Positions 18,298-29,245 of a stretch of 64,000 bases of DNA are shown piece by piece; position 1 is the stretch's first letter; the number at the start of each line of letters is the position of its first letter. The notes beneath the pieces are model-generated. The model made no database searches. It had not been told where the DNA came from and saw only the letters and a program-made list of their open reading frames with translations. The DNA is from Cellvibrio sp. PSBB006 (GTDB lineage Bacteria; Pseudomonadota; Gammaproteobacteria; Pseudomonadales; Cellvibrionaceae), in assembly GCF_002162135.1 (NCBI RefSeq), contig NZ_CP021382.1, forward strand, positions 1,981,001-2,045,000, in the 5' to 3' direction. The position numbers and the translations under genes are program-made.

Positions 18298-19143
18298 TCA
18301 CATCGATTTAATGTAATTTTTTTTCGCTTCTGAATCCGGCGACCATTGCACCGCAACGCCGTTGGTATAGCGCACATCAATTGCTGTAACGTCTTGCCAG
18401 ACCTCGCTCAGGTGTTGGTCGTAGACCGTCATAAAGCGGCGCATTTTTTCCATCACCTGATCCCGACCAATGGCCACTTCCACATCACCTTTCAACATCA
18501 ATCGCCAGGACTTTTTGCTATCACACTTCAACTCGATAACGTCCAGACCACGCGAGCGCAACAACTGCGATAAATCCTGATATTGCTGCATAATCTTGCT
18601 GGCATCAGCGGCGTTGCCTTGCAATAAGGGTAACGCCGCCAATGCATCAATATTGTCAACCTGCACCAACTCGCCGCGCTGGTTTAAAAAACCGTCTGTA
18701 CCCCATCGCGCAATTGGCTGCTCCTCGGTGATGCGTACTTCCAGCGCATCGGGCCAACGTCGCGCCAGGGCGGCGTGCTCAACCCAGGGTTCACTTTCCA
18801 ATGCCGTTTTCATGCGCATTAAATCCAGCTGCAAAAAATCTTCATTGATCTCTGCACTGATTAACGCCATAGCTCGCTCCTTGCTGATGTAATGAAAGTC
18901 ACCCTCCACCATCACGCTGGCCAGCGGTCGATCAACCAGTTCCGCCACAGGCTCAGCGACAAAATACAGCGCTAATCCCAGCGCTCCGACTATCAAAACC
19001 AATCCCACTAAACGTCTTGACCAACGACCGGCATTGTCATTGTTGTTGTCGCCCAAACGGGCACCGCCGTAGCTGGGAACCTTGGTATTCAGTCCCTCTG
19101 CTCGTTTACTGCGCCGCCTGCCATTGACACTGCTGTCGTTCAT
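18298..19143 (-). CDS. ftsQ: Cell division protein FtsQ
   Basis: A 281-residue bitopic divisome protein. A basic cytoplasmic tail (NGRRRSKRAEG) precedes the single membrane span (~43-65, RRLVGLVLIVGALGLALYFV). The periplasmic part begins with a POTRA domain (ASVMVEGDFHYISKERAMAL) and continues with the FtsQ beta domain that binds FtsB/FtsL. Start ATG at 19143 is 6 bases after the ddlB stop. The order ddlB-ftsQ-ftsA-ftsZ is canonical. Confidence 0.95.
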   Translation of the reverse strand: MNDSSVNGRRRSKRAEGLNTKVPSYGGARLGDNNNDNAGRWSRRLVGLVLIVGALGLALYFVAEPVAELVDRPLASVMVEGDFHYISKERAMALISAEINEDFLQLDLMRMKTALESEPWVEHAALARRWPDALEVRITEEQPIARWGTDGFLNQRGELVQVDNIDALAALPLLQGNAADASKIMQQYQDLSQLLRSRGLDVIELKCDSKKSWRLMLKGDVEVAIGRDQVMEKMRRFMTVYDQHLSEVWQDVTAIDVRYTNGVAVQWSPDSEAKKNYIKSM

Positions 19144-19149
19144 GCTGAT

Positions 19150-20091
19150 TTACAAACTGGCCAGCAATACAGCGATGACCAATTGCGCAAAAGATAAACC
19201 TTCTGCTTTTGCAGCCATGGGTACCAAGCTGTGGCTGGTCATGCCGGGCACGGTATTCACTTCCAACAAATAAAAATTCTGTGCCGAATCGGCCATGACA
19301 TCCACGCGACCCCAACCGCGACAACCGAGCGCGCTGAAGGCATTTAACGCTAATTCACGCAGCTCTTTTTCTTTCGTCTCACTCAAGCCGCACGGGCAGA
19401 GGTAGCGCGTATCTTCCGCAAGATATTTCGCATCAAAATCATAAAAGCGGTGGTCAGTTTCCAGTTTAATTGGCGCCAGGGCTTTGCCGTCCAGAATCGC
19501 CACGGTGTACTCGCCACCGGTGATCAAACGTTCAACCAACACACTGCCGTCGTATTGCGCGGCATTTTGATAAGCCGCTTGCAGCTCCGTCGCTGATTGC
19601 ACACGCGACATACCGATACTGGAACCTTCGTGGGCTGGCTTCACCATGACTTCGCCACCCAGATTATCCAGCACGGCTGCCCAATCGGTATGTGCCTGCA
19701 ACACAGCGAAATCCGGCGTGGATAATCCGACACCACGCCACAATTGTTTACTGCGCAATTTATCCATTGCCAGTGCCGATGACTGTACGTCACTGCCGGT
19801 ATACGGAATTTTTAAATATTCCAACACCGCCTGAATTCGTCCGTCTTCACCACCGGGGCCATGCAGCGCGATAAACGCGCGATCCAGCTTTGCCGCTTGT
19901 ATATCGCTGATTGCATTCTCGCCAACATCAATCACCACCGGATCAATACCTGCTTCTTTCAATGCATTGATAACGGCCGTACCGCTTTGCAAGGAAATTT
20001 CACGCTCTGCCGATTGTCCACCGAACAAAACGCCCACACGACCCAAGCGGTTTTTTAAGGCCTCATCAATCGGCAAGTGTATGGATTGCAT
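19150..20091 (-). CDS. ddlB: D-alanine--D-alanine ligase Ddl
   Basis: A 313-residue ATP-grasp ligase that makes the D-Ala-D-Ala dipeptide added by MurF. GVLFGGQSAEREISLQSG is the N-terminal signature; ALHGPGGEDGRIQ and VKPAHEGSSIGM are substrate- and ATP-binding regions; EVNTVPGMTSHSL is the C-terminal Mg/ATP motif. Length is typical of DdlB. It lies 13 bases after murC and 6 before ftsQ. Confidence 0.96.
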   Translation of the reverse strand: MQSIHLPIDEALKNRLGRVGVLFGGQSAEREISLQSGTAVINALKEAGIDPVVIDVGENAISDIQAAKLDRAFIALHGPGGEDGRIQAVLEYLKIPYTGSDVQSSALAMDKLRSKQLWRGVGLSTPDFAVLQAHTDWAAVLDNLGGEVMVKPAHEGSSIGMSRVQSATELQAAYQNAAQYDGSVLVERLITGGEYTVAILDGKALAPIKLETDHRFYDFDAKYLAEDTRYLCPCGLSETKEKELRELALNAFSALGCRGWGRVDVMADSAQNFYLLEVNTVPGMTSHSLVPMAAKAEGLSFAQLVIAVLLASL

Positions 20092-20104
20092 TTTTTCTTT
20101 ACCT

Positions 20105-21529
20105 CTACTGCAAGTTGCGCTTGGCTAATTCAGGGGACAACACACCCACATTGCCCGCGCCTTGGGTAATCACAATATCGCCTGCTTTAACCAGATCTTT
20201 GATGATGGCCGGAACACCTTCAACGGTTTCAACAAAGATAGGTTCAATCACACCGCGCGCGCGAATGCTGCGACACAGATGGCGACTGTCTGCACCGGGA
20301 ATAACTTCCTCTCCCGCGCTATAAACTTCGAGCATTACCAGAGCATCTACCGTTGATAACACTTCAACAAAATCTTCGTACAAATCCCGCGTGCGCGTAT
20401 AGCGGTGCGGTTGGTAAACCATGACCAGACGCCGGTCGGGCCAGCCGTCCCGTACTGCTTTGATAATCGCGGCTACTTCGCGCGGATGGTGGCCGTAGTC
20501 ATCCACCAACATGGCATCGCCACTGCCAATAGGAAAATTGCCGTACACCTGAAAGCGACGACCGACACCCTGGAAATTCTCCAGCCCCTGCTGAATTGCC
20601 TCATCGCTGATGCCTTCATCTGTGGCCACCGCAATCACTGCCGTCGCATTTAACACGTTGTGGATACCGGGAATATTCAAGCGAATATGCAAAGGCTTTT
20701 CGTTGCCTGGACGCAGTACATCGAACTCTGACTGCATCTTGTTTTGCTGAATGTTGATCGCCCGGAAATCACAATGTTCGTCAAAACCGTAGGTGAGAAT
20801 CGGACGCGCAATATCGGGAATAATGTCGCGAATCACCGGGTCCTCACCGCACAACACTGCCAAGCCGTAGAACGGCAAGTTATGCAAAAATTCGATGAAA
20901 GTTTTCTTCAGTTTTGAAAAATCCCCACCGTAGGTGTCCATATGATCTGCGTCGATATTGGTCACAATGGCGACCATGGGCTGCAGATGCAAAAAGGATG
21001 CATCGCTTTCATCGGCTTCCGCGACCAGATAACGGCTACCGCCCAACTGCGCGTTAGTGCCGGTACTGTTTACCAAGCCGCCGATGATAAATGTCGGGTC
21101 CTGTTTCGCAGCAGCCAGAATCGAGGCCATTAAACTGGTGGTGGTGGTTTTACCGTGGGTGCCGGCCACGGCAATACCATGGCGATAGCGCATCAACTCA
21201 CCCAGCATTTCGGCGCGACGAACAATCGGAATGCGCAATTCGCGCGCGCCGATCATTTCCGGATTATTAGCCGCAACTGCACTGGAATTTACCACCACAT
21301 CAGCACCGGCAACATTGCTCGCACTGTGACCGATGAAAACCTGCGCACCTTTATTTACCAAACGCGCTGTCACGCTGGATTCTTTAATATCCGAACCGGA
21401 AATTTCATATCCCTGATTCAACAACACTTCGGCAATGCCACTCATCCCCGCACCGCCGATGCCGATAAAATGAATGCGACGGATACGGCGCATTTCGGGC
21501 ACTTCATAATGTTCTATGGCTTTATCCAC
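20105..21529 (-). CDS. murC: UDP-N-acetylmuramate--L-alanine ligase MurC
   Basis: A 474-residue Mur ligase adding the first residue of the stem peptide. [17 protein letters not shown] is the N-terminal UDP-binding loop, [12 protein letters not shown] the ATP loop, and [12 protein letters not shown] lies in the C-terminal domain. The frame is open to a GTG at 21544, but the GTG at 21527-21529 has GGAGG 7 bases upstream and gives the usual MurC N-terminus, so I choose it. The first codons overlap the end of murG by 8 bases, implying translational coupling. Confidence 0.95.
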   Translation of the reverse strand: MDKAIEHYEVPEMRRIRRIHFIGIGGAGMSGIAEVLLNQGYEISGSDIKESSVTARLVNKGAQVFIGHSASNVAGADVVVNSSAVAANNPEMIGARELRIPIVRRAEMLGELMRYRHGIAVAGTHGKTTTTSLMASILAAAKQDPTFIIGGLVNSTGTNAQLGGSRYLVAEADESDASFLHLQPMVAIVTNIDADHMDTYGGDFSKLKKTFIEFLHNLPFYGLAVLCGEDPVIRDIIPDIARPILTYGFDEHCDFRAINIQQNKMQSEFDVLRPGNEKPLHIRLNIPGIHNVLNATAVIAVATDEGISDEAIQQGLENFQGVGRRFQVYGNFPIGSGDAMLVDDYGHHPREVAAIIKAVRDGWPDRRLVMVYQPHRYTRTRDLYEDFVEVLSTVDALVMLEVYSAGEEVIPGADSRHLCRSIRARGVIEPIFVETVEGVPAIIKDLVKAGDIVITQGAGNVGVLSPELAKRNLQ

Positions 21530-22613
21530 GCGCCACCTCCACACAAATATTCGCTACTGTTTCTGCTGCATCAGGCAACGCAAGCAGGCGCGCTTTTTCA
21601 GCCATGTTCATACTTTGTTCCGGCTCATTGATATGGGTCATCAAGAGCGCCGCCAATTTCGCCGGTGTGAGCTCGCGCTGGGCCATCGATATACCGGCAC
21701 CGGCGCTACTTAAAATTGCCGCGTTATGGGTTTGGTGATCATCAATCGCCGACGGCAAGGGAATTAAAATAGCAGCGACACCCGCAGCCATCAGTTCTGA
21801 AACCGTCAAAGCACCCGCTCGACACACAATCACATCCGCCCAACCATAAGCAGCGGCCATATCGTCAATAAAAGCCTCTACTCTGGCGATCACGTGTTGT
21901 TGCTCATACAGCGCCGCTGTAGTTTGTGCATGATCTTTTCCGGTTTGATGCCATACGTCCGGGCGCGAATCTGATGGCAATTGCGCCAGAGCTTCCGGCA
22001 TCATTTCATTGATGGCTTTTGCACCCAGGCTGCCACCCAACACCAACACATGCAGTTTTGCTTTTTGTGCACGACGCTCCCCATAACGGACTGTCGGTGC
22101 CGGTAGCGCGGCAATCGCCGTACGCACTGGATTACCTACCACCTGTGCCTGTGCAAATGCACCGTTAAAAGCAGACAGCACTCGCGTTGCAAAACGTGCA
22201 AGCAACCGATTGGTGGTCCCGGCAATCGCATTTTGTTCATGAATGACCAAAGGCTTTCCCAACAATCGCGCAGCGACACCGCCCGGTCCGGAAGCAAAGC
22301 CACCAAAGCCCACCACCACATCAGGTTGTTCACGCCGCAAGATACCGATGGCTTGAGCAATGGCATAACCCACCAAAAACGGCGCCTTGATTAATCCGGA
22401 TAATCCACGGCCACGCACACCTTCCACACGAATAAGATGCAGCGGAATATTCGCCGCCGGCACCAAACGATTTTCAATACCGCGCCCCGTCCCGAGCCAC
22501 ATCAACTGCGCGCCTGCCTGCCGCAACACCTCGGCAACAGCCAACGCAGGGAATACATGACCGCCGGTACCGCCAGCCATAATCATTACCTTAAGCGATT
22601 GCGCATCTGTCAT
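21522..22613 (-). CDS. murG: UDP-GlcNAc:lipid I GlcNAc transferase MurG
   Basis: A 363-residue GT-B glycosyltransferase that makes lipid II at the inner face of the membrane. [18 protein letters not shown] and [13 protein letters not shown] are the two N-terminal glycine-rich loops; [16 protein letters not shown] opens the C-terminal domain, and [15 protein letters not shown] with [15 protein letters not shown] binds UDP-GlcNAc. The frame extends upstream through ftsW, but the ATG at 22613, with GGAGG 4-8 bases upstream and an ATGA overlap with the ftsW stop, is the start. Confidence 0.96.
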   Translation of the reverse strand: MTDAQSLKVMIMAGGTGGHVFPALAVAEVLRQAGAQLMWLGTGRGIENRLVPAANIPLHLIRVEGVRGRGLSGLIKAPFLVGYAIAQAIGILRREQPDVVVGFGGFASGPGGVAARLLGKPLVIHEQNAIAGTTNRLLARFATRVLSAFNGAFAQAQVVGNPVRTAIAALPAPTVRYGERRAQKAKLHVLVLGGSLGAKAINEMMPEALAQLPSDSRPDVWHQTGKDHAQTTAALYEQQHVIARVEAFIDDMAAAYGWADVIVCRAGALTVSELMAAGVAAILIPLPSAIDDHQTHNAAILSSAGAGISMAQRELTPAKLAALLMTHINEPEQSMNMAEKARLLALPDAAETVANICVEVARG

Positions 22614-23818
22614 ATCGCCTCCGGCATTATCGGTGGCGGACGAACAGCAGCGCGCAAGGGGCGCGCAGGCGGGATGTAAATCGAACTCACTCCACGCACT
22701 TCCCACTCAATACGCATGACAAAGGCCAGCAACACACAGCTGACTAACAAACTGCTTCCACCGTAACTGATAAACGGCAGCGTTAACCCTTTAGTTGGCA
22801 ATAATCCGGAAGCGACACCGACATTGATAAACACCTGGAACGAAAACAGGATAGCGACACCGAAGGCAGCAAAGGCAGCAAAGGCTTTACCCACCGCCAG
22901 ATTATTTTTTGCGATGGTGAAGATGCGTAGTATCAACGCAACAAACAATCCGATAATAATCGTCGCCCCAATCAAACCGAATTCTTCCGCGATGATGGCA
23001 AAGATAAAATCGGTATGAGCCTCCGGCAGGAAAAACAGCTTCTGTAAACTGTTACCCAAGCCCAAACCAAACCACTCACCGCGCCCAAAACCAATCAGCG
23101 ATTGCGTTAGCTGATAGCCGGTATTAAATTGATCCGCCCAAGGGTCCAGAAAAGTAATCAAGCGCTGCATCCGGTAGGGAGAAAACACGGCCACGGCTCC
23201 CAGGCTCGCAACCCCCAAACCGATCAACAACAGAAAGTGCCACATCCGCACTCCGGCGATGAACATCATGGCAAACACCGTTGCGCTCAATACCACTGAA
23301 CTGCCGAAGTCGGGCTCCAGCAACAACAACACAACGAACAAACCAACAACCAGCAAGGGTTTCAAAAAACCTTGCCAGCCGAAATGCAATTCGTGATACC
23401 GCCGCGCAAAGAAACTGGCAAAAAATACCACTGCACAAAACTTGGCGATCTCCGACACTTGCACTGAAATAATACCGAGGCTCAGCCAGCGTTGACTGCC
23501 GTTAACTTTTTTCCCTACGCCAGGAATCAGCACGATCACCAACAGCAACAAGGTGAACAATAAAAAATAACCCGCGTAGCGTTGCCATACACTCATGGGA
23601 ATAGACACAACCACCATCGCCACGGTGACGCCCATGGCCATATAAACGCCGTGACGTTTGGCGAAATACCAGGCATCACCATAATTGGCTGCCGCAAAAG
23701 CCACGGAAGCCGATGCGACCATCACCAGCCCGACTGACATCAACACCAGCCATAAACTCAGCAGCGTCCAATCGATGCGCTGGTTAAATGGCAGATCATT
23801 GCGGGTTGTGGTCATCAT
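22610..23818 (-). CDS. ftsW: Septal peptidoglycan glycosyltransferase FtsW
   Basis: A 402-residue SEDS-family membrane protein with about ten membrane segments. SEDS motifs include [14 protein letters not shown] and [11 protein letters not shown] in the first half, and [17 protein letters not shown] and [13 protein letters not shown] in the second. It polymerises lipid II at the septum together with FtsI, encoded ~5 kb upstream in the same cluster. It overlaps murD by 4 bases and murG by 4 bases. Confidence 0.97.
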   Translation of the reverse strand: MMTTTRNDLPFNQRIDWTLLSLWLVLMSVGLVMVASASVAFAAANYGDAWYFAKRHGVYMAMGVTVAMVVVSIPMSVWQRYAGYFLLFTLLLLVIVLIPGVGKKVNGSQRWLSLGIISVQVSEIAKFCAVVFFASFFARRYHELHFGWQGFLKPLLVVGLFVVLLLLEPDFGSSVVLSATVFAMMFIAGVRMWHFLLLIGLGVASLGAVAVFSPYRMQRLITFLDPWADQFNTGYQLTQSLIGFGRGEWFGLGLGNSLQKLFFLPEAHTDFIFAIIAEEFGLIGATIIIGLFVALILRIFTIAKNNLAVGKAFAAFAAFGVAILFSFQVFINVGVASGLLPTKGLTLPFISYGGSSLLVSCVLLAFVMRIEWEVRGVSSIYIPPARPLRAAVRPPPIMPEAI

Positions 23819-25167
23819 GATGCCAACTCCCGCACGGCTACACAGAACTGTTGTCCACGATCTACATAATTCTTGAACATATCGAAACTTGCACAGGCAG
23901 GTGACAACAACACTGCATCACCAGCATGAGCATGCTCAAAACTTTTACTCACCGCGTCGGTCATGCTCGTTGCAAAAATTATTTTGCTTTTACCCTCAAT
24001 GGCCGCCGCAATTTGTGGCGCATCACGACCAATCAACACGACGGCGCGAACCTGATCATCAATAGCCGGAGCCAACTCGGCAAAATTTGCACCTTTTCCA
24101 TCGCCACCAGCAATCAACACCAGTTTTGCGGGCGGGCGAGCAAGCCCTTTGATGGCGGCCACTGTTGCACCGATATTGGTGCCTTTGGAATCATTAAAAA
24201 ATTCCACACCTTTAATAGCGGTGACCCATTCACAACGATGCGGCAACCCGGCAAACGTTTTCAGGGTCTCGACCATGGCTGGCAATGGCAAGCCTGCGGC
24301 CTGCCCCAGTGCCAGTGCAGCCAGGGCATTATCGACATTGTGCTTGCCACGGATTTTCAATTGGCTTACCGGCATCAAGGGTTGGAATTGCCATGCCAGA
24401 TAATCTTCATCTTGCTCTTGAATAATGCCGAAATTATTGAACTCCGCCCCGCCACCAAAGGTGATCGGCTTTACGCCGGTCGCCAGCGGCGGATGAGTCA
24501 GGACATCATTGCGATTAACAACAATTTTTTCTGCACCGAAATACACCCGCAGTTTCGCCGCATGGTACGCCTGCATGCTGGGGTAACGGTCCAGGTGATC
24601 GGCACTGATATTTAAAATCGTCGCCACTTTGGCGTTGAGTTTGGACACGGTCTCCAGTTGAAAACTGGAGAGCTCCATCACATACAACTCAATATCATCA
24701 CGCAATAAATCCAACGCCGGCGTACCCAGATTGCCACCCACGGCAACTTTCAGCCCGGCTTGAGCGGCCATTTCACCCACCAGCGTTGTTACCGTGCTTT
24801 TAGCATTGGAACCAGTAATCGCCACGATGGGTGCGCGCGCATAACGCACAAATAACTCAATATCACCCACCACCGGAATACCCACCGCCCTGGCTTCGGC
24901 AATTGCCGGTGTTGCCACGGCAACACCGGGGCTCGCAATAATTTCATCCGCCAGCAATAAGGTTTCGGTTTTTAACTCGCCGGTCTCAACCAACACATGG
25001 GGAAATTCTTTTTTAATCTGCGCCAGGTTTGGTGGTTGTGCGCGAGTATCCAGTAATACAAATGCTTGCCCCTGCTTCGCCAAAAAGCGAGCCACCGACA
25101 GGCCGGTCACACCGGTGCCGATGATGGCTTTGACTTTGCTTGTGGCGATCATTTGGGTCACAGTCAT
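23815..25167 (-). CDS. murD: UDP-N-acetylmuramoyl-L-alanine--D-glutamate ligase MurD
   Basis: A 450-residue Mur ligase adding D-Glu. [19 protein letters not shown] is the UDP-binding N-terminal loop; [17 protein letters not shown] is the ATP loop; the [13 protein letters not shown] motif is characteristic of MurD. C-terminal [14 protein letters not shown] is also diagnostic. Start ATG at 25167 lies 21 bases after mraY; the stop overlaps the ftsW start. Confidence 0.96.
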   Translation of the reverse strand: MTVTQMIATSKVKAIIGTGVTGLSVARFLAKQGQAFVLLDTRAQPPNLAQIKKEFPHVLVETGELKTETLLLADEIIASPGVAVATPAIAEARAVGIPVVGDIELFVRYARAPIVAITGSNAKSTVTTLVGEMAAQAGLKVAVGGNLGTPALDLLRDDIELYVMELSSFQLETVSKLNAKVATILNISADHLDRYPSMQAYHAAKLRVYFGAEKIVVNRNDVLTHPPLATGVKPITFGGGAEFNNFGIIQEQDEDYLAWQFQPLMPVSQLKIRGKHNVDNALAALALGQAAGLPLPAMVETLKTFAGLPHRCEWVTAIKGVEFFNDSKGTNIGATVAAIKGLARPPAKLVLIAGGDGKGANFAELAPAIDDQVRAVVLIGRDAPQIAAAIEGKSKIIFATSMTDAVSKSFEHAHAGDAVLLSPACASFDMFKNYVDRGQQFCVAVRELAS

Positions 25168-25188
25168 CTCTCTTTAAACATTCTTTAA

Positions 25189-26271
25189 TTAACGCAGTTT
25201 TAAAGTAGCCAGGCCGATCAACACCAGGATCACCGTAATGATCCAGAAACGAACGATGACACGCGGCTCAGGCCAACCTTTTAATTCAAAATGGTGATGG
25301 ATGGGTGCCATGCGAAATATTCGCCGACCGGTCAACTTGAATGACGCCACCTGTAGAATCACCGAGACGGTTTCCAACACAAAGATGCCGCCCATAATGA
25401 ACAACACGATTTCATGACGGATGACCACAGCAATCACGCCCAGTGCGGCGCCCAATGCCAACGCGCCCACATCGCCCATAAATACCTGTGCGGGATAAGT
25501 GTTGAACCAGAGAAAACCCAAACCCGCACCAACCAATGCACAACAGAAAACCACTAATTCACCGGCGCCGGCCACGTAGGCAATTTGCAAATACTGGGCA
25601 AACTTCACATTCCCCGACAGATACGCAATCACTCCCAGTGCGGCCGCCACCATAACGCTGGGCATAATGGCCAGGCCGTCGAGACCGTCCGTTAAATTCA
25701 CCGCATTACTCGAACCCACAATCACAAAGTACGTCAGCACGATGTAAAACAAACCCAGATCGATGGCGACGTTTTTAAAGAATGGGATAAACAATTGTGT
25801 TTCCACCGGACTGGCGGCGGTGTAAAACAAAAATACCGCGGCACCAAAGCCGGCGATGGATTGCCATAAATATTTCCAACGCGCCGGCAAACCGCGACTG
25901 TCGCGCTTGGCCACCTTGCGATAATCATCTACCCAACCCACCGCACCAAAAATTGCAGTGACGATGATGACCACCCACACGTAGCGATTACTTAAATCCG
26001 ACCACAACAATGCGCTGATAAAAATCGCGCTCAGAATCAGTGCCCCACCCATGGTCGGCGTACCGGATTTACTCAAATGCGATTGCGGCCCGTCTGTCCG
26101 TACCGCTTGGCCGATGCGCATAGCGTTCAAACGTTTAATCACCCAAGGCCCCAACAACAGCGAAATTCCCAACGCTGTTAACACGCCCAGGATCGCGCGC
26201 AGGGTGAGGTATTGAAACACTGCAAAACCGCGCACATATTCTTGTAAGTATTCTGCGAGCCAATACAGCAT
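25189..26271 (-). CDS. mraY: Phospho-MurNAc-pentapeptide transferase MraY
   Basis: A 360-residue polytopic enzyme that moves phospho-MurNAc-pentapeptide onto undecaprenyl phosphate (lipid I). Family motifs present: GTPTMGG (loop A), the Asp pair in [16 protein letters not shown], and the His-rich [13 protein letters not shown]. About ten membrane segments. The frame extends 12 codons upstream, but the ATG at 26269-26271 gives the standard MLYWLAEYL start with a GGAG 10 bases upstream. The ATG overlaps the murF stop by one base (TAATG). Confidence 0.96.
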   Translation of the reverse strand: MLYWLAEYLQEYVRGFAVFQYLTLRAILGVLTALGISLLLGPWVIKRLNAMRIGQAVRTDGPQSHLSKSGTPTMGGALILSAIFISALLWSDLSNRYVWVVIIVTAIFGAVGWVDDYRKVAKRDSRGLPARWKYLWQSIAGFGAAVFLFYTAASPVETQLFIPFFKNVAIDLGLFYIVLTYFVIVGSSNAVNLTDGLDGLAIMPSVMVAAALGVIAYLSGNVKFAQYLQIAYVAGAGELVVFCCALVGAGLGFLWFNTYPAQVFMGDVGALALGAALGVIAVVIRHEIVLFIMGGIFVLETVSVILQVASFKLTGRRIFRMAPIHHHFELKGWPEPRVIVRFWIITVILVLIGLATLKLR

Positions 26272-27674
26272 TAGTGGGGTTCTCCGGTGGAGGTTGATGA
26301 ATCGCACAAGGCGCGCACGATTAAATCTGTCTTGGCACTGCGAGAGCCTTTAATCAACACAGTCATGCTTTTATTCGCCATCGACGCCAAGGCATAAATC
26401 AACGTTTGCTGCTCAGCAAAATGCTGTGCACCCGAGGCCAAACCTGCACCAGCAAATGCCTCACTGGCGTGTTGACTCAACACACCAACCGTCAACAACT
26501 TATCAATGCCCCGCGCACGCGCATAAGTGCCGAGATCAGCATGCAGTTGCTCGGCGTCATTCCCCAGCTCTCCCATATCCCCTAACACCAGCACGCGGGT
26601 TCCCTCTTGTGCTGCGAGCACATCAATTGCCGCACGCACAGATCCCGGGTTTGCGTTGTAACTGTCATCAATCACTTGCATGCCCTTGAGGCCTGTCTGG
26701 CGAGTCATTCGCCCAGCCACCGGGGTAAATTTTTGCAGACCGTTGCGAATTTGTTGGATGTTCGCACCTGCCGCGCAAGCACAAGCGGCGGCCATTAATG
26801 CATTGCGCACACTGTGCTCACCCAGGGCGTTCAGTTGCACAGACATGGATTCCTGACGAATCACTAACACAAAAGTCACACCATCGGCGGTGACTTTAAT
26901 ATCGCGCGCGAAACAATCAGCCGATTCATTTTGCAAGGACACCTTGATCACCTGCTTATCCGTCAGCTGCGCCAACCACTGTGCTGCGTAACGGTCATCC
27001 AGATTGACGATCGCTGCACCATTGGCAATCAGGCCCTGATAAATTTCGGCCTTGGCGATGGCTACGTTATTGATAGAACCAAAGCCGGCGATGTGGGCCG
27101 GCATCACATTGTTGATCATGGCAATGGATGGCGTCGCCAACGAACATAAATAAGCAATTTCACCGAGACCGCTAGCACCCATTTCAATAACGGCATATTC
27201 GTGTTTTGGCTCCAGCTGTAATAACGTCAGCGGAACACCAATGTGATTATTCAAATTTCCTTGCGTTGCCAACACTGCTCCGCGTTCGCGCAAGATGCAG
27301 GTCAACATGGTTTTCACCGTGGTTTTACCACTGCTTCCGGTAATCGCAATTAACGGCCCGCTAAAAGCTGCGCGATTGCAGGCGGCAATTTGTCCCAGCG
27401 CCAGCATCGTGTTAGTGACAACCAGCTGTGGCAATGCAACATTTGCATCAAAACTTTCTACCACCACACCACACACACCTTTTGCCGCAGCTTCAGCCAG
27501 GAAATCATGGGCATCGAAACGCTCTCCGCGCAGGGCGACAAATAAATCGCCAGCTTGTAACTGACGCGTATCGGTGGTTACACGGGAAAAACTCACGTCA
27601 CCGTTATGTAACGTGGCGCCGAGAGAGGTACGCATCTGGTCGGCCATTTGCGCCAATGTCAGTGGCATCATCAT
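26271..27674 (-). CDS. murF: UDP-MurNAc-tripeptide--D-Ala-D-Ala ligase MurF
   Basis: A 467-residue Mur ligase that adds the D-Ala-D-Ala made by Ddl[15 protein letters not shown] is the ATP loop; [15 protein letters not shown] and [14 protein letters not shown] are MurF motifs; the N-terminal domain has [15 protein letters not shown]. The ATG at 27674 overlaps the murE stop (ATGA); two further ATG codons follow directly, so the exact start is uncertain by two residues. Confidence 0.96.
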   Translation of the reverse strand: MMMPLTLAQMADQMRTSLGATLHNGDVSFSRVTTDTRQLQAGDLFVALRGERFDAHDFLAEAAAKGVCGVVVESFDANVALPQLVVTNTMLALGQIAACNRAAFSGPLIAITGSSGKTTVKTMLTCILRERGAVLATQGNLNNHIGVPLTLLQLEPKHEYAVIEMGASGLGEIAYLCSLATPSIAMINNVMPAHIAGFGSINNVAIAKAEIYQGLIANGAAIVNLDDRYAAQWLAQLTDKQVIKVSLQNESADCFARDIKVTADGVTFVLVIRQESMSVQLNALGEHSVRNALMAAACACAAGANIQQIRNGLQKFTPVAGRMTRQTGLKGMQVIDDSYNANPGSVRAAIDVLAAQEGTRVLVLGDMGELGNDAEQLHADLGTYARARGIDKLLTVGVLSQHASEAFAGAGLASGAQHFAEQQTLIYALASMANKSMTVLIKGSRSAKTDLIVRALCDSSTSTGEPH

Positions 27675-29245
27675 GACTTCAGCTCCTCGTCTGCTTCACG
27701 CCGTGCTATACGTCGCTGCAATGCAAGACGCGCCTGTTTTACATCGCTGAATGGCAAGGTTTGTGTGGCGAAGATTTGATAATCTTCGTGACCTTTACCC
27801 GCAATCAATACCACATCTCCCGCCTTGGCTTGCTGGACAGCAAGGTCAATGGCCTGGGCTCGCTCGGCAATCACCAGACAACCGTGGGTGTTATGCATAC
27901 CACGTAAAATCTCTGCCGCGATGATCGCCGGGTCTTCGGTGCGCGGGTTGTCGTTGGTCACAATGACATAATCACTAAAGCGTTCTGCAATGCGGCCCAT
28001 TAGCGGTCGCTTGGTTCTATCGCGATCACCGCCGCAACCAAATACCGTCCATACTCGGCCGGGGTTATGCTCACGAATGGCTTTCAATGTATTTTCCAAA
28101 GCATCCGGTGTGTGCGCGTAATCAACAATGACATTGATGTCTTGCTGGGATTGTTCAAGCACCACCGCCTGCATGCGGCCCGGTGCCGGTTGCAGTTGCG
28201 GAATGGCCAGGAGCACATCAGCCAGGGACGCACCGCCGACACAAGCAGCCGTAATCACAGCCAACAAGTTGCTGAGATTAAAAGCACCCATCAGATGGCT
28301 GTGGAACTCACCTACGCCCCAGGGGGTAACCAGTGTTACTTTGGCTCCGGAACCGGTGAGCGCAATATCTTTTGCAAACACATCCGCGTCGACATCGCGC
28401 AATGAATAACGGAAAGGCTGCACATCGGCGGGTATTTTTTCCAATAAACTTTTAGCCCACTCATCGTCGGCATTGATGATGGCGTAACGCAAGCCAGGCA
28501 TTTGCAACAACAACTGTTTTGCTTTGCCGTAGCTCGCAAGGTCGCCGTGATAATCCAGATGATCTTGCGTCAAATTGGTAAAGATGGCGGTTTCAAAATG
28601 CAATCCGGCGACGCGTCCTTGTTGCAAGCTGTGGGATGACACCTCTATAGCCACCTCAGCAACGGCACGATCGCGCAATTGCGCAAAAATATGTTGCAAG
28701 CGAACCGCATCCGGCGTCGTTAATCCGGTGGAGGTCAGTGCGTTCAATTGTTGGGAAAAAGGCGCAAGGGCCGCTGCATCCAGCACGCCATAACCGACCG
28801 TTCCCACAACGCCTGCGCACTCATGCAATAAAGCACTCAGTTGACCCAACAGTAAGCTACAGGTGGTCTTACCGTTAGTACCGGTAATGCCCACCAGCCG
28901 AAAGTGCGCGCTGGGATCACCATAAAAACGTCCGGCAATAGCACTCACCTGTTGCGCGAGATTTTCCACCGCAATGACCGGCACCGATCCCAACCAATCA
29001 ATACCTTGCCAATCTTTATCGGCTTCCACTAACACCGCGACCGCACCGCGCTCAATCGCGGTGGCGATAAAGTGACGGCCATCGAACTGGCTGCCGCCGA
29101 GTGCAATAAATACATCGCCCTGATTTAACTGCCGTGTATCCAGGGTTAAACCGGACACCACAACGGGCGCAGCTTTTGCCAATTCTGTTTGCGGCAAAAG
29201 CTGTGCGAGGGTTACAGCAAAAGATTGGGATTCCACCGCCATCAC
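27671..29245 (-). CDS. murE: UDP-MurNAc-L-Ala-D-Glu--meso-diaminopimelate ligase MurE
   Basis: A 524-residue Mur ligase. ITGTNGKTTCSLLLGQL is the ATP loop, and DNPRTEDP is the signature for meso-diaminopimelate, not lysine, as substrate, so the cell wall is of the DAP type. LDTRQLNQGDVFIAL marks the N-terminal domain. It starts at GTG (29245, with GGAGG 8 bases upstream) or at the adjoining ATG, overlapping the ftsI stop, and its stop overlaps the murF start. Slightly longer than the ~495 residues of E. coli MurE. Confidence 0.95.
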   Translation of the reverse strand: MMAVESQSFAVTLAQLLPQTELAKAAPVVVSGLTLDTRQLNQGDVFIALGGSQFDGRHFIATAIERGAVAVLVEADKDWQGIDWLGSVPVIAVENLAQQVSAIAGRFYGDPSAHFRLVGITGTNGKTTCSLLLGQLSALLHECAGVVGTVGYGVLDAAALAPFSQQLNALTSTGLTTPDAVRLQHIFAQLRDRAVAEVAIEVSSHSLQQGRVAGLHFETAIFTNLTQDHLDYHGDLASYGKAKQLLLQMPGLRYAIINADDEWAKSLLEKIPADVQPFRYSLRDVDADVFAKDIALTGSGAKVTLVTPWGVGEFHSHLMGAFNLSNLLAVITAACVGGASLADVLLAIPQLQPAPGRMQAVVLEQSQQDINVIVDYAHTPDALENTLKAIREHNPGRVWTVFGCGGDRDRTKRPLMGRIAERFSDYVIVTNDNPRTEDPAIIAAEILRGMHNTHGCLVIAERAQAIDLAVQQAKAGDVVLIAGKGHEDYQIFATQTLPFSDVKQARLALQRRIARREADEELKS